Source: an uncultured Collinsella sp.
GTDB taxonomy: Bacteria; Actinomycetota; Coriobacteriia; Coriobacteriales; Coriobacteriaceae
NCBI GenBank assembly: GCA_902470835.1
Contig: CABRHR010000077.1
Span: 1 to 10,275 of the forward strand
Direction of reading: 5' to 3'
DNA: 10,275 bases
Shown here: piece after piece, positions 1 to 8,128 of the stretch
How positions within the stretch are numbered: position 1 is the first letter of the stretch
Layout: the number at the start of each line of letters is the position of its first letter
Program-made: the position numbers and the translations under genes
The notes under the pieces: generated by a model
The model's database searches: none
What the model saw: the letters and a program-made list of their open reading frames with translations, nothing else
Told to the model about the DNA's origin: nothing

Positions 1-44
1 ATAGCGTAGCGTCTCGTGGGCTCGGAGATGTGTATAAGAGACAG
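1..44. other. Nextera Read 2 adapter plus i7 index (artefact)
   Basis: Positions 11-44 match the Illumina Nextera Read 2 transposase adapter, ending in the 19-bp Tn5 mosaic end AGATGTGTATAAGAGACAG at 26-44. Positions 3-10 (AGCGTAGC) are the reverse complement of the i7 octamer GCTACGCT, which I recall as index N709. This is library DNA, not genome. Natural sequence starts at 45. Read in frame from purL on the minus strand, the adapter would add the false tail CLLYTSPSPRD. Confidence 0.98.
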
Positions 45-3000
45 GTATAGGGGTCGTCGAGGCTGCACTGCGACAGCCACGGGGACAGGTTGGACGAGAT
101 GCGGGTACGCACCAGACGGCTCTGGTGGCGACCGATGGTGTTGAACGTCAACGTGGGCGCATCGGGCGTGGCGTCGACGATGTCGCCGTAGGGCACCAGA
201 CCGAGCTTGATCAGGGCCTGGAAGCCGTTGCAGATGCCCAGCATCAGGCCATCGCGGGCCTTGAGCAGGTCGCGGACTGCCTCAGTGACCTCGGGAGCGC
301 GGAAGAACGCCGTGATGAACTTGGCGGAGCCGTCGGGCTCGTCGCCGCCCGAGAAGCCGCCGGGGATCATGACGATCTGGCTTGCGCGGATGCGGCGGGC
401 AAGCTCGTGGGTGCTCTCGGCGACGGCCTCGGGCGTGAGGTTGTTGATCACGAAGGTGTCGGCTTCGGCGCCGGCGGCGCGGAAGGCACGGGCGCTATCG
501 TACTCGCAGTTGTTGCCGGGGAACACGGGGATAACCACGCGCGGGCGGGCGATCTTGGCGCCGGCGTACACGTGGATGTCCTTGGCGCGGAAGTCGATGG
601 TCTCGACCTCGGGGGTCTCGTCGGCGCTGCGGTAGGCAAAGACGCCCTCGATGCCTCTCTCCCAGGCCTCCTGGAGCTCGGAGAGCTCGATGACTTCGGA
701 GCCGGTGTCGATGACATAGCCCTCGACGGTGGTGCCCAGGGGCTCGACGACAACGCCGTCGGCGACCTCGGGCAGCTCGGCATCCTCGGCGAGCTCGACG
801 ATAAAGCTGCCGTAGAGCGGGGTGAAGAGGCTCTCCACGTCTACATCCTCGGCAAGCTCGATACCGATCTGGTTACCGACGCACATCTTAAAGAGGCTCT
901 CGGCGCCGCAGCCGTAGCCGGGCGTGGAGACGGCCAAGGCGTTGCCGTTGGCGGTGAGCGCCTCGACGGCGTCAAACGCGGCGAGCAGCTGCTGAGCGTC
1001 GGGACGGTAGTCCTCGCCATAGGTGGCGGGGGCGATGCGGACGACTCGGTGCGTGAGGCCCTTGAACTCGGGCGAGACGGCGCGGGCGGCCTTGCCCACG
1101 GCGACGGCGAAGCTGATCAGGGTCGGCGGAACGTTGAGCTCGCCGGCCTCGTCCTCAAACGAACCGCTCATGGAGTCCTTGCCGCCGATGGCGCCGGCGC
1201 CCAGGTCGACCTGGGCCATAAGGGCACCCAGGACGGCAGCCATGGGCTTGCCCCAGCGCTCGGCCTCGGTGCGCAGACGCTCGAAGTACTCCTGGAAGGA
1301 GAGGTAGGCGCGCTTGTGCTCAAAGCCGGCGGCAACGAGCTTGGCGATGGACTCGACCACGGACAGGTAGGCGCCCGCAAACTGGTCGGCCTCCATCAGA
1401 TAGGGGTTGAAGCCCCATGCCACGGCGCTCGCCGTGGTGGTCTCGCCGTCCACGGGGAACTTGGCGACCATGGCCGAGCTTGGGGTGAGCTGCGTCTTGC
1501 CGCCAAAGGGCATGAGCACGGTCGCGGCGCCGATGGTGGAGTCGAAGCGCTCGGAAAGGCCTTTGTTGGAAGCGACGTTGAGGTCGGTGACGAGCGAAGT
1601 CATGCGCTCGGCGAGCGTGGTACCGGCCCAGCTGGGCTGCCACACACTGCGGGCGCAGACGTGGGCGACCTGGTGCTTGGGTGCGCCGTTGGAGTTGAGG
1701 AACTCGCGGGACAGATCGACGATGGCGACGCCGTTCCAGGCCATGCGCATGCGCGGCTCGGCGGTAACCTCGGCGATAACGGTCGCCTCGAGGTTCTCCT
1801 CGGCGGCGTAGCCCATGAACTCCTCGACGTCACCGTCGGCGACGGCGCAAGCCATGCGCTCCTGGGACTCGGAGATAGCGAGCTCGGTGCCGTCCAGGCC
1901 GTCGTACTTCTTGGTCACGGTATCAAGGTCGACATACAGGCCGTCGGCAAGCTCGCCCACGGCGACCGAGACACCGCCGGCGCCAAAGTCGTTGCAGCGC
2001 TTGATCAGACGGCAGGCATCGCCGCGGCGGAACAGGCGCTGCAGCTTGCGCTCGACCGGGGCGTTGCCCTTCTGGACCTCGGCACCCGAGGTCTCGATGG
2101 ACTCGGTGTTCTGGGTCTTGGAGGAGCCGGTGGCGCCACCGATGCCATCACGGCCGGTGCGGCCGCCCAGCAGGATGATCTTGTCGGTGGGGGCGGGGCA
2201 CTCGCGACGAACGTGGTTTGCCGGGGTAGCGCCCACGACGGCGCCAACCTCCATGCGCTTGGCCACGTAACCGGGGTGATAGAGTTCGTTGACCTGACCG
2301 GTGGCAAGGCCGATCTGGTTGCCGTAGCTGGAGTAGCCGGCGGCGGCAGTGGTCACGAGCTTGCGCTGCGGCAGCTTGCCCTCGAGCGTCTCGGACACGG
2401 GGACGGTGGGGTCGCCGGCGCCGGTGACACGCATGGCCTGGTACACGTAGCTGCGGCCCGACAGCGGGTCGCGGATGGCGCCGCCCACGCAGGTGGCGGC
2501 ACCGCCGAAGGGCTCGATCTCGGTCGGGTGGTTGTGGGTCTCGTTCTTAAACAGGAACAGCCAGTCCTGGTCCTCGCCGTCGACATCGACCTTCACCTTG
2601 ACGGTGCAGGCGTTGATCTCCTCGGACTCGTCGACATCGGTCATGATGCCGGTCTTCTTAAGGTACTTAGCGCCGATGGTGCCCATGTCCATGAGGCAGA
2701 CGGGCTTGGCGTCGCGGCCGAGTTCGTGGCGCATCTCCATGTAGCGGTCGAAGGCCTGCTGCACCACGGCGTCGTCGATCGTCACGTCATCCAGGACGGT
2801 GCCGAAGGTGGTGTGGCGGCAGTGGTCGGACCAGTAGGTGTCGATCACGCGGATCTCGGTGATGGTGGGGTCGCGGTCCTCATCGCGGAAGTACTGCTGG
2901 CAGAAGGCGATGTCCGCCTCGTCCATGGCAAGGCCGCGCTCGGAAATAAAGGCGGCAAGGCCGGTCTCGTCGAGCTCGCGGAAACCGTCGAGCACCTCGA

Positions 3001-3484
3001 CGGGCTGGGGCTCGGGGGTCTCAATGTGCAGCGTCTCGGGCAGGTCGAGCGAGGCGATGCGCGCCTCGACGGGGTTCACCACGTAGTGCTTGATGGCATC
3101 GATGGCGGCCTCGTCCAGAGCGCCCGAGATCATATAGACCTTGGCGGAGCGCACGGCGGGGCGCTCGCCCTGGCTGATGAGCTGCACACACTCGCTGGCG
3201 GAGTCGGCGCGCTGGTCAAACTGGCCAGGCAGGAATTCGACGGCAAAGACGGCGCCATCGCTTGCGGGGAGCTCGTCGTAGGTCACATCGACCTGGGGCT
3301 CGCTAAAGACGGTCGGCACGCAGGAGCGGAAAAGCTTCTCGTCGATGCCCTCGACGTCGTAGCGGTTGATGATCCTCAGGGCCTCGATGCCCTTGATGCC
3401 GAGAATTTCGGTCAGCTCGCCCTTGAGCTGCTGAGCCTCGACGTCGAACCCGGGTTTCTTCTCCACGTAGATACGAGAGACCAT
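45..3484 (-). CDS. purL: Phosphoribosylformylglycinamidine synthase, long single-chain form (C-terminus cut off)
   Basis: Fourth step of de novo purine synthesis in the cytoplasm: FGAR, glutamine and ATP give FGAM, glutamate, ADP and phosphate. The minus strand is open from ATG at 3484 (MVSRIYVEKKPGFD) for 1146 codons down to the adapter. Visible motifs are SDHCRHTTF from residue 219 and ETHNHP from residue 315, both in the synthetase half. A second synthetase-like half follows, then a glutaminase domain from about residue 980 (VIPVFPGNNCEYDSA). The nucleophile cysteine is residue 1085 in GICNGFQAL. The fused glutaminase means separate PurQ and PurS are not needed. The family is about 1240-1260 residues long from memory, so roughly 100 residues are missing, including the region expected to hold the catalytic His/Glu pair. 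AGGAA (3488-3492) and AGGAAGG (3494-3500), read on the minus strand, are the ribosome-site candidates and support this start. The truncation is a sequencing boundary, not a pseudogene. Confidence 0.96.
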
Positions 3485-3668
3485 TGGTTCCTGCCTTCCT
3501 GATCGGTTGGGCGTACGGTACGGTATGCGGCAGCGGTCGGTTTGCGGGGTCTGCCCTGCGGTCGCCTTGAGCCACATGTTTGTAAACCTCACTATGATAC
3601 GACAGCTCGCGGCGCGGTGAGGACGGCGAGGGTGCTACAGTGAAGCGCAAACAAGAGAAAGGCATCAC
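3485..3668. promoter_or_regulatory. Divergent purL / antiporter intergenic region
   Basis: This 184-bp gap must hold the promoters for both flanking genes, which point away from each other. On the plus strand TATGAT at 3593-3598 is a reasonable -10 box about 70 bases before the antiporter start. No good -35 lies at normal spacing: TTGAGC at 3567-3572 is 20 bases away. Just upstream is the small inverted repeat GTTTGTAAAC (3578-3587), a possible operator half-site pair. The antiporter ribosome site is GAGAAAGG (3655-3662), six bases before its ATG. I found no convincing purL promoter and no obvious purine riboswitch fold. Assignments are tentative. Confidence 0.4.
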
Positions 3669-5231
3669 ATGGCATTCGTTTCGCTCGCCATCATCGCACT
3701 CGTGGCCTTTGCAAGCCCCTTCATCGCCTCGGCGATTCCTGGAAAACCCGTTCCCGAGACGGTCTTTTTGCTCGTGCTCGGCGCGGTGCTGGGACCCCAT
3801 ATGCTCGGCGTCATCCATGTAGATGCCGAGGTCTCGCTTGTGTCCGAGCTCGGTCTGGCCTTTTTGTTCCTGCTTGCCGGCTTTGAGATCGATCCCAAGA
3901 GCATCACGGGTGTCGAGGGGCGCTACGGCTTGGCAACGTGGGTCGTCACGTTTGGTATCGCCTGGCTTGCCGTGCGCTTTACCCCGTGGTTCTCGGTCAG
4001 CCATTTCGACGGTATCGCCGTGACGCTTGCCCTCACTTCTACGGCGCTCGGCACGCTCGTGCCCATCATGCGTGAGCGTTCACTTGTCGGAACGCGCGTG
4101 GGCGACTCGATTCTCGCGTATGGCACCTGGGGCGAGCTCGGCCCCGTGCTTGCCATGTCGGTGCTGCTGTCTGCCCGTACCGGCATCCAAACGCTCGTGA
4201 TTCTTGGCCTGTTTGCGGTGGTCTGCGTGTTGCTTGCCGTGGTCCCAAGCCGCTCCAAGCGCGTCGGCAGCCGCTTCTTTGCGTTTGTCGAGGAGCGCGC
4301 CGATACCACGTCGCAGACCTTCGTGCGCCTGACGGTGCTCATCCTGGTCACACTCGTGGCGTTCTCGGCCGTCTTTGATCTCGACATCGTGTTGGGTTCT
4401 TTTGCCGCCGGCTTTGTCTTGCGCTACATCATCCCCGAGGGCAACCATACGCTCGAGACCAAGCTCGACGGCCTGGCCTACGGCTTTTTGATTCCGGTGT
4501 TCTTTACCGTATCGGGCGCAAAGATCGACCTGACGGCCGTGGCGTCGCGCCCGGGTCTGCTCGTGGGCTTTATCGTGGCGTTGCTGATTATTCGTGCCGT
4601 GCCCATTCTTATTTCTATGAGCATTTGCCCTGCGACGCGCGATGTGTCGGCGTATGGTCGCATTACCGTGGCCCTGTACTGCACCACGGCGCTGCCGATC
4701 ATCGTTGCCGTGACGAGCGTTGCCGTCAACGCGGGCGCGCTGTCGCAAGACATCGCGTCGGTTATGGTTGCCGCCGGCGCCATCACGGTGTTCTTGATGC
4801 CATTGCTCGCGCAGCTCTTCTACCGCGTGGTGGATGCTGCGCCGGTCGCCGCCGTGGCAGAAGTTGCCGAGCATCCATCCGATGCGCTCGACATCCTGCG
4901 TGCCCACCACGACCTAGCGAGCTTGCTCGCGCGCGAGCATGAGCTGCTGACTTCGCATGGCCATGGTCGCGTATTCGAGGGCCTGCCTACGCTCGATACG
5001 ATTGCCGAGCGTCTTTCCGCCGAGGCGGCGAGCGGCCACATCGATGCCCGCATCGTGGACGCGGCGCGCCTGCTTGCCGATAAGACCTATGGAGACGAGG
5101 TCGACCCGTCCGAGCTGACCCCGCGTGAGCGTCGCCGCCTGGAGCGCGCCAAGCTCGCCGTGCGCGAATACCGCCGCCGCATGCTGGAGCTCTATGCAAG
5201 AGAAGAAGCCGAGGACGACGACGGCAAGTAG
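3669..5231 (+). CDS. CPA2-type cation/proton antiporter, membrane protein
   Basis: Predicted inner-membrane exchanger of monovalent cations for protons, 520 residues. Residues 1 to about 390 are hydrophobic, with many alternating membrane segments, as expected for the Na+/H+ exchanger (Kef/NapA-like) fold. Family-like stretches are LFLLAGFEID (66-75), the serine/threonine-rich TLALTSTALGTL (119-130), a helix with WGELGP (154-159), and IPVFFTVSGAKID (275-287), where K285 may be the charged residue seen late in this fold. Residues about 395-520 form a highly charged cytoplasmic tail ending in RRRLERAKLAVREYRRRMLELYAREEAEDDDGK-like repeats of Arg and Glu. I see no TrkA-N nucleotide-binding domain there, which argues against a true KefB/KefC. 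Acidic E156 sits where DD or QD is usual. The start is supported by GAGAAAGG at 3655-3662. The ion carried (Na+ or K+) cannot be told. A palindrome array and a terminator follow directly. Confidence 0.88.
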   Translation: MAFVSLAIIALVAFASPFIASAIPGKPVPETVFLLVLGAVLGPHMLGVIHVDAEVSLVSELGLAFLFLLAGFEIDPKSITGVEGRYGLATWVVTFGIAWLAVRFTPWFSVSHFDGIAVTLALTSTALGTLVPIMRERSLVGTRVGDSILAYGTWGELGPVLAMSVLLSARTGIQTLVILGLFAVVCVLLAVVPSRSKRVGSRFFAFVEERADTTSQTFVRLTVLILVTLVAFSAVFDLDIVLGSFAAGFVLRYIIPEGNHTLETKLDGLAYGFLIPVFFTVSGAKIDLTAVASRPGLLVGFIVALLIIRAVPILISMSICPATRDVSAYGRITVALYCTTALPIIVAVTSVAVNAGALSQDIASVMVAAGAITVFLMPLLAQLFYRVVDAAPVAAVAEVAEHPSDALDILRAHHDLASLLAREHELLTSHGHGRVFEGLPTLDTIAERLSAEAASGHIDARIVDAARLLADKTYGDEVDPSELTPRERRRLERAKLAVREYRRRMLELYAREEAEDDDGK

Positions 5232-5246
5232 TCGATACTCTCTCGA

Positions 5247-5477
5247 GGAAGCCGCGTCCCGCTTTGAAGGCCCGGAACGGGATGTGGTTTCCGAAACGGG
5301 GGCCGTTGGGAAACTGTGTCCCGGAATGGGCGCTCAGAGTGGGATGCAGTTTCCGCGAGAGACCCGTTGCGGAAACGGTATCCCAGAATCGGCGTTCAAA
5401 GCGGGACGCAGTTTCCGCAAGGAGGTCCTGGGGAAACCGTGCCCCGTTCTGATCCGAAATACTGGGACATAGTTTCC
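5247..5477. repeat. Array of four 46-bp palindromes (BIME/REP-like)
   Basis: Eight copies of a 14-mer, consensus GGGAYRYRGTTTCC, alternate strictly between inverted and direct orientation. Inverted copies are at 5247-5260, 5309-5322, 5371-5384 and 5432-5445. Direct copies are at 5279-5292, 5341-5354, 5403-5416 and 5464-5477. Each inverted/direct pair with its 18-base centre makes a 46-bp palindrome (5247-5292, 5309-5354, 5371-5416, 5432-5477). Linkers are 16, 16 and 15 bases, giving periods of 62, 62 and 61. The first two stems pair at all 14 positions on the plus strand if G-U pairs are allowed. The array starts 15 bases after the antiporter stop and ends 15 bases before the terminator, between convergent genes. 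Function is unknown; mRNA 3'-end protection, a protein-binding site or a mobile REP-like element are possible. Confidence 0.9.
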
Positions 5478-5492
5478 CTTTCATAACAGAAG

Positions 5493-5534
5493 AAGGCGCG
5501 CTGCCTGCAGTTGATGCAGACGGCGCGCCTTTTT
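5493..5534 (+). terminator. Intrinsic terminator after the antiporter
   Basis: The stem AAGGCGCGC (5493-5501) pairs with GCGCGCCTT (5523-5531). It continues through a T-G and a G-C pair into an inner stem, CTGCA (5505-5509) with TGCAG (5515-5519), closed by a five-base loop. TTTTT follows at 5530-5534. It ends antiporter transcription on the plus strand. On the minus strand the stem is followed only by a broken T-run (CTTCTTC), so it may also partly stop transcripts coming from the reductase gene. Confidence 0.85.
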
Positions 5535-5576
5535 GGTTGAGCTATGTTGAGGCTTGAAGCCAAAGCTTGTGGCTCC

Positions 5577-6326
<750 letters not shown>

Positions 6327-6466
6327 GGTGCCTCCATTCTTCGGGGGTGGACATACGCAGCACAGCATAACGGCGCGCAAAATCAACTTCGTTCGCATAT
6401 CGGTAAACGGCACCCTCGGTTGTCAGCGAATGGCCAAGTTGTTCAAACTTTTGCTTGATGAACGTC
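6327..6466 (-). promoter_or_regulatory. Upstream region of the SDR gene with a small inverted repeat
   Basis: This stretch lies between the hom terminator and the SDR ribosome site (GGAGG, read on the minus strand just above 6330). It holds the 15-base inverted repeat AAGTTGTTCAAACTT (6436-6450; arms AAGTT/AACTT, five-base centre), a plausible operator. No clear -35/-10 pair could be fixed. A promoter is expected here because the terminator separates the gene from hom. Confidence 0.35.
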
Positions 6467-6504
6467 AAACAAAGGGGCTCCCATCCAAACGGACGGGAGC
6501 CCCT
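6467..6504 (-). terminator. Intrinsic terminator of hom
   Basis: Read on the minus strand, AGGGGCTCCC (complement of 6495-6504) pairs perfectly over ten bases with GGGAGCCCCT (complement of 6473-6482). The loop of 12 bases can pair a little further (TCC/GGA). TTTGTTT follows, the complement of 6467-6473. It starts about 30 bases past the hom stop codon and separates hom from the SDR gene. Confidence 0.88.
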
Positions 6505-6534
6505 CAGGTGCTATGTTGTGTGCCAAGGACTGGA

Positions 6535-7878
6535 CTAGTTGGCCATGACGCCTTCGGTCCAGGCCTCAACGTCCTCGATGCGCAGGACGTTGGCGACCTC
6601 GGCCACGCAGTCGACGCTGGCAAGCTCGGCGGCGGCAGCCTGGACGTCCTTCTCGAGCGCGCGGTGCGTCAGGAAGATGACCGAGCAGGCATCGCTGACG
6701 CCTGACTTGCCGTCCTCGACCTGGTTGATGAGCGAGATCGAGATGTTGTGCTTGGCAAAGATGTCGACCGTCTCGGACAGGGCGCCCACGCGGTCGGCGA
6801 CCTTCAGGCGCACATAGTACTTGGTCTGGAGCTCGTCCATAGGCTTAAAGGCGAGGTTGTGACCATAGGGCTCAATCTCGGGCAGCGGAGCCACGCCGCG
6901 GCTTATCTGTTCGGAGAGCGACAGGATATCGCCCACGACGGCGCTTGCGGTGGGGAAGGAGCCTGCGCCGGCACCGTAGAACATGGTTTCGCCCACGGCG
7001 TCGCCTGCCACGTAGACAGCGTTCATGGCGCCGTTGACCTTGGCAAGCATGTGGTCGGCGGGGATCAGCGTGGGATGCACGCGGACGTCGACGCCGGCGT
7101 CGGTGTTGCGTGCGATGCCCAGCAGCTTGATGGTGTAGCCGAGCTCGCGGGCCTGGGCGATGTCCTCGGCGCCGATGGTACGGATACCCTGCTGGTAGAC
7201 ATCGTCGGTGGTCACGCGGGTGCCAAAGCCGATGGAAGCGAGGATTGCCGTCTTGCTGGCGGCGTCGAAGCCGTCGACGTCGGCGGACGGGTCGGCCTCG
7301 GCATAGCCCTTTGCCTGGGCGTCGGCGAGCACATCGGCGTAATCGGCGCCCTCGGCGTCCATGCGCGACAGGATGTAGTTGGTGGTGCCGTTAAGGATAC
7401 CGGCGATGGTCAGGATCTTGTTGCCCACCAGGTCGTGCTCGAGCGTGCTCACAATGGGGATGCCGCCGCCGCAACTGGCCTCGCACTTAATCTGTACGCC
7501 GCACGCGCGCGCCTTCTCGGCAAGCGTCTCGACGTGACGGCCCAGCAGGGCCTTGTTGGCAGAGACGACGTGCTTGCCGTTCTCGAAGGCGGTGGTGAAT
7601 ATCTCGGTTGCGGGATGCTCGCCGCCGATCAGCTCGACGACGATGTCGACGGCGGGGTCGGTGACGACGTCGTGCCAGTCACTCGTAAAGGCCTCGCGCT
7701 CAATGCCTGCCGCCTCGGCCTGCTCCCAAGCAAGCGCGCAGGCGCGGGTCAGCTTAAGGTCGATGCCGTAGGCTGCCAGGTACTCATCGTGGTGGCTCTT
7801 GATCAGACGGGCCACGCCGCCGCCGACGGTTCCCAGACCGATCAGACCGACGTTCACGGTGCGCAGGGGTTCGCTCAT
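6535..7878 (-). CDS. hom: Homoserine dehydrogenase with C-terminal ACT domain
   Basis: Reduces aspartate semialdehyde to homoserine with NAD(P)H, the branch point towards threonine and methionine, in the cytoplasm. The 447 residues are typical of monofunctional enzymes with an ACT domain. The nucleotide-binding fold begins GLIGLGTVGGG (11-21, key GLGTVG 14-19). ANKALL is at 107-112 and ILNGTTNYIL at 161-170. The catalytic stretch EADPSADVDGFDAASK (194-209) has the D205/K209 pair expected of the active site. Residues about 353-435 form the ACT domain (YYVRLKVADRVGALSETVDIF...), commonly a threonine-sensing site, so feedback inhibition is likely. No aspartokinase is fused. ATG at 7878 has AAGGAG six bases upstream. 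Neither thrB nor thrC is adjacent in this window; the gene appears to be a single-gene unit closed by the terminator at 6467-6504. Confidence 0.96.
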   Translation of the reverse strand: MSEPLRTVNVGLIGLGTVGGGVARLIKSHHDEYLAAYGIDLKLTRACALAWEQAEAAGIEREAFTSDWHDVVTDPAVDIVVELIGGEHPATEIFTTAFENGKHVVSANKALLGRHVETLAEKARACGVQIKCEASCGGGIPIVSTLEHDLVGNKILTIAGILNGTTNYILSRMDAEGADYADVLADAQAKGYAEADPSADVDGFDAASKTAILASIGFGTRVTTDDVYQQGIRTIGAEDIAQARELGYTIKLLGIARNTDAGVDVRVHPTLIPADHMLAKVNGAMNAVYVAGDAVGETMFYGAGAGSFPTASAVVGDILSLSEQISRGVAPLPEIEPYGHNLAFKPMDELQTKYYVRLKVADRVGALSETVDIFAKHNISISLINQVEDGKSGVSDACSVIFLTHRALEKDVQAAAAELASVDCVAEVANVLRIEDVEAWTEGVMAN

Positions 7879-8128
7879 AGATAGCTCCTTCGTGCATCTT
7901 ATGGATGGATTAACCGCTTAAAGGTTGAGTGCATTCTAGCGTGAACCGAGGGTGCGTGCTCGCCAGGCAACAGGAGTCGCACAAAACGGCACCCCCGAAA
8001 CGCTGCGGAAACATTGGAAACATGCTCGCTACAAACGGAACTCCGTAACAAACTGTCAACGTTTGCGCCATAAGGTTTGCCCTGTACCGCAAGACGGCCG
8101 CACCGCGGCCAGCGAAAAGGGGGACACC
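7879..8128. promoter_or_regulatory. Divergent hom / binding-protein intergenic region
   Basis: This 250-bp gap carries the starts of two divergent genes. On the minus strand TAGAAT (complement of 7933-7938) is a possible -10 for hom, without a convincing -35. Towards the binding protein there is a tandem GGAAACAT (8007-8014 and 8016-8023) and the inverted repeat ACGGA-AC-TCCGT (8035-8046). CGGAAACATT (8006-8015) recurs upstream of the second binding protein. The plus-strand ribosome site is the AAAAGGGGGA run (8115-8124), just before ATG at 8129. I see no T-box or riboswitch fold by eye. An in-frame ATG at 7952 is open to the gene but would place a non-signal leader before the signal peptide. 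Confidence 0.4.

Noticed and set aside
45..3484. purL as a truncated pseudogene
   Set aside because: The frame is open and intact to the adapter junction; the missing end is due to fragmentation of the library.
125..3502. A 1125-codon open frame on the plus strand, antisense to purL
   Set aside because: It is the mirror of purL codon bias in GC-rich DNA. Its protein is a low-complexity Gly/Ala/Asp/Leu/Val/His mix without motifs, while the opposite strand gives a full set of PurL motifs.
5247..5477. CRISPR array
   Set aside because: Repeats are only 14 bases, alternate in orientation, and the intervals (15-18 bases) are too short and partly similar to one another. No cas genes are nearby.
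6748..7884. A 378-codon plus-strand open frame antisense to hom
   Set aside because: Same compositional shadow effect; the minus strand encodes an intact homoserine dehydrogenase.
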